Positions 8,438 to 16,710 of a DNA stretch of 64,000 nucleotides are shown one piece after another; position 1 is the first letter of the stretch, and each line of letters begins with the position of its first letter. The stretch is from the NCBI GenBank assembly GCA_963709325.1, contig CAVPVV010000001.1, forward strand, positions 806,001 to 870,000. The letters are read 5' to 3'. The notes under the pieces were generated by a model. It was not told the origin of the DNA. It saw nothing but the letters and a program-made list of their open reading frames with translations, and ran no database searches. Origin of the DNA: VFZN01 sp963709325 (GTDB lineage: Bacteria; Acidobacteriota; Vicinamibacteria; Vicinamibacterales; UBA2999). A program made the translations under genes and the position numbers.

Positions 8438-9933
8438 GTGCGGCGGCTGCTCGCGGTCCTGATCGTCGTCGCGGCGTCCGCGTCGCTCCGGGCGCAGCCG
8501 CCGCTCCGCTGGGGCGGCGACTCCGAGGGCGGCGCGCCCTTTGTCGAGGCCGACCCCACCGATCCCGCGAAGATGGTCGGCTTCGACGTCGAGATCGCGG
8601 AGCTGGTGGCGCGCAAGCTCGGACGTCCGCCGCAGTTCGTCCAGATTGCGTTCAGCTCGCTCGATCAATCCGCGCGGCGGCGGCGACTTCGACATCGGGT
8701 TGAGCGGCATCGAGGACATCCCGGCGCGCCGTGCATCGCTGGCCGCCTCCGTCCCCTACTACGAGTTTCGCGAAGTCATCACCGTCCGCGAACGCGATCG
8801 CGATCGGTTCCGCTCGCTCGCCGATCTGCGCGGCCGCCGCGTCGCCACGCTCGGCGGCACGATGGCCTACGACATCCTGCTGCAGGCCGAGACGGAGCAC
8901 GGGCCTGGTGGCCGTGTCGTACGACGACGATGTGCATCCCTACAGCGACCTGGCGCTCGGCCGCGTCGACGCGGTGCTCCTCGACAACGTGCTCGCGGAT
9001 CGCGCGATGAGACGGATGGGCGGCTTCTTCACCCACCCCGATGCGGTCGCGGTCGGCCACTACATCATCATCACCGCGCCCGAGAACACGGCGCTGCGCG
9101 ATCGCGTCGACGCGATCCTCCGCGAGGCGATGCGCGACGGGACGCTCGAAGCGATCTTCCGCAAGTGGCAGTCCTGGAACGACGACCAGCCGCGGCTGTA
9201 CACGGCGTGCTGGCGACCGCCACCGACGCGGACGACGGCGACGTCGAACCGGCAGCCTCGAGCTCGGCAACCGGCCGCGGCATGGCGGCAGCGCTCGCGC
9301 GATACCTGCCCGTCGCTGCTGCGGGCAGCGGTCATCACGCTGATCCTCTCGTGCGTGTCGATGGCGCTTGCGGTCACGCTCGGCGTCGGCATCGCAACCG
9401 GACGAGTCTACGGTGGCACGATCGTCCGTGGCGCGTTGACGGTTTACGTCGAGGTGATGCGCGGCACGCCGGTGCTGCTGCAGCTGTTCGTCATCTATTA
9501 CGGCCTGGCGCGATCTGATCCGGCTGCCTGCATTCGTGGCAGCGCTCGTCGGCCTGGGGCTCAACTACGCCGCCTACGAGAGCGAAATCTACCGGAGCGC
9601 GCTGGAGGCCGTGCCGCGCGGGCAGCTCGAGGCGGCGCGCATCCTCGGGCTCACGCGGTGGCAGACGCTGCGGCTGGTCCGCGCGCCCGCAGGCCTTCCG
9701 CCTCGCGCTCGCCCCGATGACCAACGACTTCGTCGCGCTGCTCAAGGACTCCTCGCTCGTGTCGGTGCTCACCGTCGTCGAGCTCACCAAGCAGACGCAG
9801 ATCTTCGCGACCAATATCGGAAGCTGGCTGGTGCCCGGACTGCTGTGCGCGGCGCTCTACCTGGCGATGTCGCTGCCGCTCGTCGCACCTCGCGCGCCGG
9901 CTGGAGCAACGCTGGAGGGTGGTGGCCTCGTGA
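8438..9933 (+). CDS. Polar amino acid ABC transporter, substrate-binding/permease fusion (frameshifted)
   Basis: Read through its frame breaks, this is a GlnP-like fusion. A signal peptide (VRRLLAVLIVVAASASLRAQ) leads into a solute-binding domain (GGAPFVEADP, GFDVEIAELVARKLG, GDFDIGLSGIED, LRGRRVATLGGTMAYDIL, the hinge ALGRVDAVLLDN). A linker is followed by the permease with the EAA-loop region (NYAAYESEIYRSALEAVPRG, LEAARILGLTRWQTLRLVRA) and LLKDSSLVSVLTVVELTKQT. Frame breaks lie near 8678, 8904, 9201, 9310, 9511, 9687 and 9882; removing one base at each (two at 9201) restores a 495-codon frame with no stop. GTG 8438 was chosen as start. Import of a polar amino acid is inferred from family. 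The gene ends GTGA, overlapping the ATPase gene. As assembled no functional product is made. Confidence 0.8.
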
Positions 9934-10628
9934 GCGGCGTCGCTCCGCGTCCGGGGGTTGCACCTGTCTCGCGGTGACCGCGCGAATCCTGCTCGGGCGT
10001 AGACCTGGTGGCGCGATACCGGCGAAGTCGTGGCGCTGATGGGACTGTCAGGCTCGGGCAAGACGACGATCCTGCGGGTGACTGGCGGGGCTCGAGCGAG
10101 CCGACGTCGGCGACGATCGACGTGCCGCAGAGCGCGGGCATGGTCTTCCAGTTCCATTTCCTGTTCGAGCACCTCTCGGCGCTCGACAACGTCTGCCTGG
10201 CGCCGGTGCACGTGCAGCGCGTGAGCCGGGCAAAGGCGGAGGCGCGCGCCCGCGAGCTCCTGCACGAGCTCGGCGTCGGGCACCGGGAGCGCGCGCTGCC
10301 GCGCGAGCTGTCGGGCGGAGAAGCGCAGCGCGTGGCCATCGCCCGCGCGCTGGCCGTGGATCCGCCGCTGTTACTGCTCGACGAACCGACGGCGTCGCTC
10401 GATCCGGCCCGCCGCAACGATCTCGGCGACGCGCTGCGGCAGCTCGCCGCGGCCGGGCGGACGCTGCTCATGACGTCGCACGACGACGACTTCGTGCGCG
10501 ACTTCGCGACGCGGGTGGTGATCCTCGCGAACGGACAAGTCGTCGAGGAAGGGGAGCCGCGACGCGTGCTGGAGCAGCCGCAGCACGAGGAGACAAGGCG
10601 TCTGTTACAGGTCAAGATCGCCAAGTGA
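9930..10628 (+). CDS. Polar amino acid ABC transporter ATP-binding protein (frameshifted)
   Basis: This is the GlnQ/ArtP-type ATPase partner of the preceding fusion gene; its GTG overlaps the permease stop (GTGA). Walker A is GLSGSGKTT near 10037-10063, the Q-loop is MVFQFHFLFEHLS, the signature is LSGGEAQRVAIARAL, Walker B is LLLLDEPTASLD and the switch histidine is in TSHDDDF. The first 185 bp contain six one-base insertions near 9945, 9985, 9995, 10019, 10081 and 10112; without them the frame is 230 codons, the usual length of this family. From 10115 the frame is intact. The enzyme powers amino acid import at the inner membrane. Confidence 0.82.
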
Positions 10629-10676
10629 CCCGCATCCACGCTCAACGTCCTCGAGACCTCAAGACCTCAGGACCTG

Positions 10677-10682
10677 TACAAT
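10677..10682 (+). promoter_or_regulatory. -10 box of tRNA-Lys
   Basis: TACAAT ends 8 bp before the first base of the tRNA, in the expected place for a stable-RNA promoter. A convincing -35 is not visible. Confidence 0.45.
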
Positions 10683-10690
10683 ACGGCAAC

Positions 10691-10765
10691 GGGCCGCTAG
10701 CTCAGTGGTAGAGCACCTGCCTTTTAAGCAGAGGGTCGATGGTTCGATCCCATCGCGGCCCACCA
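10691..10765 (+). tRNA. tRNA-Lys (anticodon UUU)
   Basis: The cloverleaf folds with a perfect 7-bp acceptor stem (GGGCCGC with GCGGCCC), D arm GCTC-AGTGGTA-GAGC, anticodon loop CTTTTAA giving UUU, variable loop GGGTC, T arm GATGG-TTCGATC-CCATC, discriminator A and an encoded CCA. The first anticodon-stem pair is C27-A43, a mismatch where lysine tRNAs normally have C-G. It is a single isolated tRNA between the ABC importer and the HD-GYP gene. Confidence 0.95.
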
Positions 10766-10819
10766 TCTTTTCCCCCGCGAATCCAACGCCATCGTGACCC
10801 GGTGAACCCACTCGAGAGC

Positions 10820-11392
10820 ATGACCGGGCCCCTCGTCGCGGTATCCGTGGCGCTCGAGGAGCGTGACCCCAAGACACAGCGGCACTGCGAGCGGGTCCGC
10901 GGGCTCGCCCACGAACTGGGCCGGGCGTGCGGCCTTAGCGAACGGGAACTGCGGCAACTGGACATCGCCGCCGGTTTCCACGACGTCGGCAAGATCGGCA
11001 TTCCCGACGATGTGCTGCGCAAGCAGGGTGAGCTGTCGGAGAGCGATTGGGCGGTGATGAAGACCCATTCCGAGCGGAGTGAGCGCATCATCGCCGCGGC
11101 AGCGCTGCCTGATGGGGATGCGATCGCCCGGGCCGCGCGTCACCATCACGAACGGATCGACGGCGGGGGATATCCGGACGGCCTGGCCGGCGAGGCGATT
11201 CCAGTGCTGTCTCGATTGATCGCGATTGCCGATACCTACGACGCAATGGCGCGGCTCCGGCCCTACGCCATGGCGAAGAGCCACGCGGAGATCATGCAGG
11301 AGCTGTTCAGGGTCCAGGGGCAGCAGCTCGACGCCTACATGGTCGCGCGGCTCGCGTCCTTCATCGAACGAAGCCCGTTCCGCACAACCTGA
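10820..11392 (+). CDS. HD-GYP domain protein, putative cyclic di-GMP phosphodiesterase
   Basis: The 190-residue protein is almost only an HD-GYP domain. Metal and signature residues are present: HCERV, FHDVGKIGIPD (the HD pair), THSERSERI, and HHHERIDGGGYPDGL, which is the HHExxDGxGYP signature, then LSRLIAIADTYDAM. The family hydrolyses c-di-GMP to pGpG or GMP. There is no receiver, PAS or membrane segment, so it must be controlled by partners or expression. ATG 10820 is the likely start; an in-frame GTG at 10802 is an alternative. The open frame reaches back into the tRNA, which cannot be coding. The response regulator 2 kb downstream has no output domain and could be a partner, but that is speculation. 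Confidence 0.88.
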   Translation: MTGPLVAVSVALEERDPKTQRHCERVRGLAHELGRACGLSERELRQLDIAAGFHDVGKIGIPDDVLRKQGELSESDWAVMKTHSERSERIIAAAALPDGDAIARAARHHHERIDGGGYPDGLAGEAIPVLSRLIAIADTYDAMARLRPYAMAKSHAEIMQELFRVQGQQLDAYMVARLASFIERSPFRTT

Positions 11393-11433
11393 CAAACCGC
11401 ACCGGTCCGGGTCGAGGACGAGGCGCGCTCTGC

Positions 11434-11439
11434 TATCCT
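11434..11439 (+). promoter_or_regulatory. Putative -10 box (TATCCT) of leaderless gene at 11448
   Basis: TATCCT lies 8 nt upstream of the ATG at 11448 with no Shine-Dalgarno between, so the transcript probably starts at or next to the ATG. Confidence 0.4.
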
Positions 11440-11447
11440 CGCGCGCG

Positions 11448-12744
11448 ATGGCGTTCGTGTTCCACAACGCGGCGCTCGAGCGGCTTCACCACGACGGCCC
11501 GTACGCACCCGAGCACGTTCGCGATATCACCGGGGCTCTTGCCAGTCACCGGGTGCTCGACCTCATGGCGCTTCCAACCGGGCTCTATCCTGCCTCCAGC
11601 GCCGCACTGCGGGCATCGTCCGGCTACGACCGCGTGTGGGTTCGCGACAACGTGTTCGTCGCCTGCAGCCGTCTCGAGGCTGGGCAGCCCGAGGCCGCCG
11701 GCGCGACCGCGAACGCGCTCCTGACGTTCTACCGGAAGTATCGTTACCGGCTCGAGCCCGGCGCCGCAGCGGATGCCGGCGCGCGCGTGCGGCCGCACGT
11801 GCGGTTCGACGGATCCCGGCTCGAGGAACTCCAGGACGAGACGTGGCCCCACGCGCAGAACGACGCGCTTGGCTACTGCCTGTGGCTCTGCGCGACGCTG
11901 GCCCGCCACGGAGTGCTCGCACTCGAGTCGTGGCATCTCGAGGTCATGGCGGCCCTCGCGGCGTACCTCGCCGACATTCGCTACTGGCAGGACGAGGACA
12001 GCGGGCACTGGGAGGAGACGAAGAAGCAGTCGGCGTCGAGCATCGGCGTGGTCGTGGCCGGTCTCGAGGAATGGACATCGCTCCTGACCGAGCGAGGCCG
12101 CGTCGCCGGCGCGAGGCCACCGTCCGCGATGATCGACTCGGCACTCGCCTCAATCGCAAACGGCCGCGACGCGCTGGACGCGACCCTGCCGAGCGAGTGC
12201 GTGCAGGCGGATCCCACGCAGCACCGACGCTATGACGCCGCACTGCTGTTCCTGCTCTACCCGCTCGACGTGGTGAAGGGCGAGATGGCGGATCGCATCG
12301 CCGCCGATGTCGTGAGCCGGCTGCAGGGACCGATCGGCATCCGGCGCTATCCCGGCGACTCATACTGGGCGCCCGACTACGATACCCGGCTGGCGGCGGA
12401 GGACTGGACGCGCGACTACAGCAACGATCTCGAGACGCGCGATCGGCTCATCGAGCGGCCCGGCGACGAAGCTCAGTGGTGCATCTTCGACCCCGTGCTC
12501 TCGGCTTTCCACGGCCGGCGATACCAGCGGACCGGTGACGTGGAGGATCTGGCAGCGCAAGCACGTCACTTCAATCGATCGCTGGCGCAGATCACCGCGG
12601 ACTGGCAGTGCCCCGAGCTGTACCTACCGGAAGGACGGCGAGCTCCGGGCCAACCCGCATACGCCGCTACTATGGACCCAGGCCAACCTCCAGCTCGCCT
12701 TGACGCTGCTTGGCGCCACGGCGGAACGGGGCGGTCGCTGGTAA
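11448..12744 (+). CDS. GH15/phosphorylase-kinase-like (alpha/alpha)6-barrel protein (one frameshift)
   Basis: The product (about 431 residues after frame repair) contains motifs of glycoside hydrolase family 15 and the related phosphorylase kinase regulatory subunits: YDRVWVRDNVF near the N-terminus, PHVRFDGSRLEE, TWPHAQNDALGYCLWL and the C-terminal NPHTPLLWTQANLQLAL. Such proteins act on or bind alpha-glucans. One extra C near 12624 (TAC-C-TAC) throws the last 40 codons out of frame; in the other frame they continue with YRKDGELRANPHTP and stop at 12742-12744. Without repair, translation would run past 12744 into DinB, to about 12839. There is no signal peptide, so it is cytoplasmic. glgA lies 23 kb away, so a shared role in glucan metabolism is possible. 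Confidence 0.72.
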
Positions 12745-12754
12745 AGGAGCGCCG

Positions 12755-13270
12755 ATGCATCCGGATCTTACGCGCTGCCATTCGTTGCTCGACTCGTCGA
12801 TCGAAGGCCTCGACGATCGGGCCGCCGCGGTCCGCGTGAATGGCCGCTGGTCGATCGCCGAGATCGTCGAGCACCTCGATCGTACTTACACGGGAACCTC
12901 GAAGGGGCTCACGCGGTGTCTCGAGTCCGGTGCACCGCGAGTTACCGCGGACTCGCTGAAGAACCGGATGCGGCGCCTCTGGGTCGTGACCCTCGGCCAG
13001 TTTCCGACGGGCATCGAGGCTCCGCGGCACGTCGTGCCATCGGGCGAGCTGGCGCTGTCGACGCTAGCGCCTCGAATCGCCGCGCATTTGCGGGAAATGG
13101 ACGCGATGCTCGCGCAGGCCGCTGATCGATTCGGCTCCGGTCCGGTCATGGACCATCCCATCCTCGGCCCGTTCACTGTGCAACAGTGGGCACGTTTCCA
13201 CTTCGTCCACACGCGGCATCACTGCCGGCAGATGACCGCACGCCGCAACTCGGGTGCGGATGCCGCATAG
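12755..13270 (+). CDS. DinB superfamily protein (DUF1569-like)
   Basis: The 171-residue protein has the four-helix DinB/YfiT pattern: an early W-S-I-A-E-I-V-E-H-L-D helix with a metal-binding histidine and a late helix ending HFVHTRHHCRQM, where H-x3-H would complete the metal triad. The segment HPILGPFTVQQWARFHF fits the DUF1569 branch. DinB-like proteins are putative metal-dependent hydrolases or thiol transferases; no substrate is known here. The ATG is preceded by AAAGGAG at a good distance, and it follows the GH15-like gene by 10 bp, so the two may be co-transcribed. Confidence 0.8.
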   Translation: MHPDLTRCHSLLDSSIEGLDDRAAAVRVNGRWSIAEIVEHLDRTYTGTSKGLTRCLESGAPRVTADSLKNRMRRLWVVTLGQFPTGIEAPRHVVPSGELALSTLAPRIAAHLREMDAMLAQAADRFGSGPVMDHPILGPFTVQQWARFHFVHTRHHCRQMTARRNSGADAA

Positions 13271-13316
13271 ACCTTGTGAGGCCAGCCGGAATCGCAGAGA
13301 ATACCGGGCCGGAGCC

Positions 13317-13694
13317 GTGAACACCGAGTCGCCCGTCATCCTGGTCGTCGAAGACGACGCCGCTGTCCGCCAGACGCTCGTGAAGTTCCTCGAGATGCGA
13401 GGCTACGGGGTCATGACCGCCGAGACGGCGGATGAGGGGCTCGAGGCGATCGCACGCGTCCGCCCGGCGGCGGCGATCGTGGACCTGCGGTTGAAGCGGG
13501 GCAGCGGCAGGGAAGTCGTCGTGTCGATGCCGCCGAACGTCCCGGTGATCATCTTCTCCGGCCTGCGCTCAGAGTCAGCTGAACTCGAAGTGCTGCGTCC
13601 CCTCACGAAGTTGGTCGAGAAGCCGTATTCCCTGTTGATGCTGATGGACACAATCGAGGGGATGCTCGAACAGGCGCGCCAGCTCGAGGCGTGA
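13317..13694 (+). CDS. Single-domain response regulator
   Basis: The 125-residue protein is a stand-alone receiver domain. The acidic pair is VVEDDAAV, the phospho-acceptor Asp sits in AAIVDLRLKRGSG, the conserved Ser/Thr in IIFSGL and the Lys in KLVEKPYS. There is no output domain, so it should act by protein contact, in the manner of CheY or Spo0F. No histidine kinase is in the window. The start is probably GTG 13317; an upstream ATG at 13254 would add 21 residues without homology. The 3' end runs into a GAAGGCA repeat tract. Confidence 0.85.
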   Translation: MNTESPVILVVEDDAAVRQTLVKFLEMRGYGVMTAETADEGLEAIARVRPAAAIVDLRLKRGSGREVVVSMPPNVPVIIFSGLRSESAELEVLRPLTKLVEKPYSLLMLMDTIEGMLEQARQLEA

Positions 13695-13724
13695 AGGCGA
13701 AGGCAGAAGGCAGAAGGCAGAAGC
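13693..13724. repeat. GAAGGCA heptamer tandem repeat, locus A
   Basis: Four to five tandem copies of GAAGGCA lie exactly between the convergent ends of the response regulator and arginase genes. The same heptamer, in either orientation, recurs at 39804-39850 and 44332-44388. The unit is not symmetric, so it is not itself a terminator. Confidence 0.75.
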
Positions 13725-13725
13725 G

Positions 13726-14634
13726 CTAAAGAATCTGCTTGCCCAGTGCCGACAGCGCCAGCTCGACGCCGAGCTCCGCGGTGGCATTGCGGATATCCAG
13801 CGTCGGATTCACTTCGACCAGGTCCAGGGCGAGCAGCTTCCCGCTTTCGGCGGTCATCTCCATCACGACGTGGGCCTCGCGGTAGTCGAGCCCGCCTTTG
13901 ACCGCGGTGCCGACACCTGGCGCGATCGACGGATCGCAGACGTCGAGATCGAACGATACGTGGATGCCGCCGGTTCCACGGCCGGCGATCGTCAGCGCCC
14001 GTTCCATCACCTCTGCAACGCCGAGCCTGTCCACCTCCTTCATCGTGAACACCTGGGCGCGCGAGGCCTTGACGATTTCCTTCTCGACCGTATCGAGGTT
14101 GCGGATGCCGACGAGCACCGTGTGCCTGGGCAGGACCGCGGGCCCTTCGCCGTGAAAGTGGGCGAGCTCGATCGGCTCGCGCCCGAGCAGCGACGCGAGC
14201 GGCATGCCGTGGACGTTGCCGGACTCGCTCGTCGACGGGCTGTTCATGTCGCCGTGCGCGTCTACCCAGATCAGACCGAGCGGCTTCCCCTTGCGCCTGA
14301 CATAGGCGGCTGAAGCTGCCACCGAACCGGCCGCGAGGCTGTGATCGCCGCCGAGCACGATCGGCAGCGCGCCGGCTTCGAGTGACGACACGGTGGTCTG
14401 AAACAGCTTCTGGCAAACGCGCGCGATCTCCTTCACGTACCGCTTGCGCGGGTCGCCTGGCCCTTTCGCCTCGGGGATCGGCGAAGCGATGTCACCCTTG
14501 TCCACGACCGTCACCCCGAGCGCAGTCAGGTGATCGGCAAGCCCGGCGATCCGGAATGCCGACGGCCCCATGTCGGTGCCGCGGCGGGCCCCGCCGAGAT
14601 CGAGCGGCGCGCCGATGAGGTGGACGGTCCGCAT
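13726..14634 (-). CDS. rocF: Arginase
   Basis: The 302-residue protein belongs to the ureohydrolase family. Manganese ligands are visible in GGDHS, WVDAHGDMN and SFDLDVCDPSIAPG, and the substrate-loop region SESGNVHGMPL matches the S-x-S-G-N-x-H-G-M-P motif that distinguishes arginase from agmatinase. The length matches Bacillus RocF (about 300). It converts arginine to ornithine and urea in the cytoplasm. It starts 4 nt after the stop of the exported methyltransferase-like gene, so the two share a transcript. No urease or ornithine aminotransferase is nearby. Confidence 0.93.
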   Translation of the reverse strand: MRTVHLIGAPLDLGGARRGTDMGPSAFRIAGLADHLTALGVTVVDKGDIASPIPEAKGPGDPRKRYVKEIARVCQKLFQTTVSSLEAGALPIVLGGDHSLAAGSVAASAAYVRRKGKPLGLIWVDAHGDMNSPSTSESGNVHGMPLASLLGREPIELAHFHGEGPAVLPRHTVLVGIRNLDTVEKEIVKASRAQVFTMKEVDRLGVAEVMERALTIAGRGTGGIHVSFDLDVCDPSIAPGVGTAVKGGLDYREAHVVMEMTAESGKLLALDLVEVNPTLDIRNATAELGVELALSALGKQIL

Positions 14635-14638
14635 GGAA

Positions 14639-15286
14639 TCAGCGTTTCCTGTAGGTCATCGAGATCCCCTCGAAACCCGGGGAGACGATGGCCGACGTGG
14701 CCTGCGGGTGGGTTTCGATCGCGCGAAGGAAGTCCTTCATCTCTTCTTTCTTGTTGATGACGTTGTGGGCGAGGAAGAGACCGCCAGGGTTCACGCGCGG
14801 GAAGACCTGGTCGAAGAACTTCTTGTAGTCGGGCTTCCACGCGTCGAGGAACACGAGGTCGAACGTGCCGGAGAGCTTGGGAATCTCCACGAACGCATCG
14901 CCGTGAATCACCTGGACAATGTCGGCGAGGCCGGCTGCCTTGACGTTTTCCGCCGCTTCGCGGGCGCGAACCGGGTCGAACTCGATGGTGGTCAGGCGTC
15001 CGCCGGTTTCCCGAAGGCCTACACCCATCCAGATGCCGCTGTATCCGCTGGCCCCGCCAATTTCCAGGACGCGCCGGGCCGAGGTGGAAGCGACCAGAAT
15101 GCGCAGGAACCGGCCGTCTTCCTCGGAAACTGCCAGCTGTCCCCTGTCGGCGGCGCGAATTCGGGAGAGGACGTCCCGAACGGCAGGTGACGGGGACGTG
15201 CCCGAATCTCGGTTGGGCGACTGACCAACTACTACCTGCGGGCTCAGCGAGACGACCAGCACCAAAATGCCCGCTACGACACGCAT
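14639..15286 (-). CDS. O-methyltransferase family protein with signal peptide
   Basis: The 215-residue product begins with a typical signal peptide (MRVVAGILVLVVSLSPQVVV) and then a class I SAM methyltransferase of the caffeoyl-CoA/catechol O-methyltransferase type: motif I VLEIGGASGYSGIWMG, acidic loop TTIEFDP, motif D-L-V-F-L-D-A-W-K-P-D-Y with the metal-binding Asp, and GGLFLAHNVI. A secreted SAM-dependent enzyme is odd because SAM is cytosolic; the leader could be an anchor, or the true start could be internal. An upstream start at 15349 would bury the leader. A TAGAAT box 5 nt before the ATG suggests a leaderless mRNA that also covers arginase. Confidence 0.78.
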   Translation of the reverse strand: MRVVAGILVLVVSLSPQVVVGQSPNRDSGTSPSPAVRDVLSRIRAADRGQLAVSEEDGRFLRILVASTSARRVLEIGGASGYSGIWMGVGLRETGGRLTTIEFDPVRAREAAENVKAAGLADIVQVIHGDAFVEIPKLSGTFDLVFLDAWKPDYKKFFDQVFPRVNPGGLFLAHNVINKKEEMKDFLRAIETHPQATSAIVSPGFEGISMTYRKR

Positions 15287-15291
15287 ATCGC

Positions 15292-15297
15292 ATTCTA
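15292..15297 (-). promoter_or_regulatory. Putative -10 box (TAGAAT) of leaderless methyltransferase gene
   Basis: On the minus strand TAGAAT is followed by 5 nt and then the ATG at 15286, with no Shine-Dalgarno. Confidence 0.38.
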
Positions 15298-15358
15298 GCC
15301 GGGCTGGAAAAACCTGCATGCTATAGTGTGGCGTTTTCCGAGGTTCCACGGAGGCTTA

Positions 15359-16048
15359 GTGAGTCCGATTCTCACCCGCCCTATACGTGAGCAGCTCGAA
15401 CACGACCGCATCATCCGGCAGCTGCAGGCACGCTACAAGCGTAAGCACGAGGTGGCGATCAACCCCGGCCAGGAACAGAACCAGTCGATCATGGTCGGCG
15501 AGCTGGCCGTCTATCCGGACCTGCTCCTCTATTCCACGGAGCGATCGAAGCGACTCGAAGGCACGGTCGAAGTCGAAACCGGCGAATCGGTGAATCAGCT
15601 CGAGGCCCTCGCCGAGTGGGGCATCTTCAGCAAGTTGAAGGCTCCGTTCTATTTGTACGTGCCGCCGCAGTGTATCGACTCGGCGCGCCGGATCTGTGAC
15701 GAGCACAAGTTTCCGGTCGCAGAGATCTGGACGTATCACCTCGCGCTGGATCAAGTCCGCTTCACCCAGGTATACCGTTCGCCGAACGCGCCGAAAACGG
15801 TTGCGGATCGCAAGTCGGCCGAGCGCCAGAAGCCGGCGCCGGCGGCTCGCCCCGCGGCCAGCAAGCCAACGAAGACGGTTGTGGCGTCGAGGGGACCCGC
15901 GCCGCGCGCCGCACGCGCCGGGAAAGCGGGCAAGAACGCGAGACCGACTGCGCCGGCCAAGTCCGCTCGATCCGCGTCGGCAGCCAAGGCCAAGGCAAAG
16001 TCGGCAAAGCCCACGGCCAAGGCGAGAACGGCCCGGAAGCGCCGGTGA
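15359..16048 (+). CDS. Unknown protein: possible PD-(D/E)XK nuclease-like core with histone H1-like basic tail
   Basis: The start is GTG 15359, set by GGAGG 5 nt upstream, giving 229 residues. Residues 1-140 form a compact domain with P53-D54 in VYPDLLLYS and E71-V72-E73 in VEVETGES. That spacing (PD, about 16 residues, E-x-E) resembles the active site of PD-(D/E)XK nucleases in which the Lys is replaced; this is inference from pattern only. Residues from about 145 are Ala/Lys/Arg/Pro-rich (repeats such as AKAKAKSAK and ARTARKRR), like histone H1 or bacterial AlgP/Hc1 tails, and should bind DNA. The next gene starts 12 nt downstream, so they form an operon. I do not know its function. Confidence 0.6.
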   Translation: MSPILTRPIREQLEHDRIIRQLQARYKRKHEVAINPGQEQNQSIMVGELAVYPDLLLYSTERSKRLEGTVEVETGESVNQLEALAEWGIFSKLKAPFYLYVPPQCIDSARRICDEHKFPVAEIWTYHLALDQVRFTQVYRSPNAPKTVADRKSAERQKPAPAARPAASKPTKTVVASRGPAPRAARAGKAGKNARPTAPAKSARSASAAKAKAKSAKPTAKARTARKRR

Positions 16049-16060
16049 ACTGAGCCGGTC

Positions 16061-16708
16061 GTGCCGTTTCTGAGATTGACCCGCGACCGCCGGGGCTTCG
16101 AGCACACCTTTCTCCTCCACGCCGACGCTCCGGGGCTGCCGCCGCGCGTCCTCTACTGGTATCGAACCGCGCCGGGGGTTCTGATCGGCCGGCCGGCACT
16201 CGACGAGGAAGCGATCCGCGCCATCGAGGAGCAGCACCCTCATATTGAGTTTGACTGGCCGGCGATCCTGGCGCTTCGTGAGGCCATGCCGCCTGAGGAG
16301 GAAGCTGAAGCCGCGCCGCCTCCGCGCAGCCGGCGTCCGGGTCGCCGGGATCCGGCTCGTCCGCCTCGTGCTCAGGAGCGTCCGCCGGTTGCAGAGGTTG
16401 TGGTTCAGGACTCCGCGATCGTCGATACCGGGAGCCTCGCGCCCGAACCCGTCGCCCCAACCACGCGCGGTCTTCTCGAGGAGTTGGTCGGCCGCGAGAT
16501 CGCGACCCGTCTCCGGGCTCGCTACGCCGAAATCATGGCCCGCATCCACGAGCAGGGGTTCGACGAGAGCACCCTGGCCGCCTGGGTCGCCCGGGCCGAA
16601 CCGCTGGACCCCGACACCTGGCTCACCCCGGACGCTGTTCTGGCGGGCGTTCGCGACGCAGACGCCCGCTTCGAGCAGCTGCGCGCCACCCTCCTCGGCG
16701 GCAGGTAA
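16061..16708 (+). CDS. Unknown protein, operon partner of the basic-tail protein
   Basis: Starting from GTG 16061 this is a 215-residue protein with no hydrophobic segment. Residues 1-80 form one domain (FEHTFLLHADAPG, RVLYWYRTAPGV, ALDEEAIRAIEEQHPHIEFD); a Pro/Arg-rich linker follows (about 85-110); the C-terminal 70 residues are helical (REIATRLRARYAEIMARIHE, DPDTWLTPDAVLAGV). I recognise no family. Spacing of 12 bp to the basic-tail protein suggests joint expression. The open frame ends directly before a block of palindromic 30-bp tandem repeats. Confidence 0.6.
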   Translation: MPFLRLTRDRRGFEHTFLLHADAPGLPPRVLYWYRTAPGVLIGRPALDEEAIRAIEEQHPHIEFDWPAILALREAMPPEEEAEAAPPPRSRRPGRRDPARPPRAQERPPVAEVVVQDSAIVDTGSLAPEPVAPTTRGLLEELVGREIATRLRARYAEIMARIHEQGFDESTLAAWVARAEPLDPDTWLTPDAVLAGVRDADARFEQLRATLLGGR

Positions 16709-16710
16709 GG

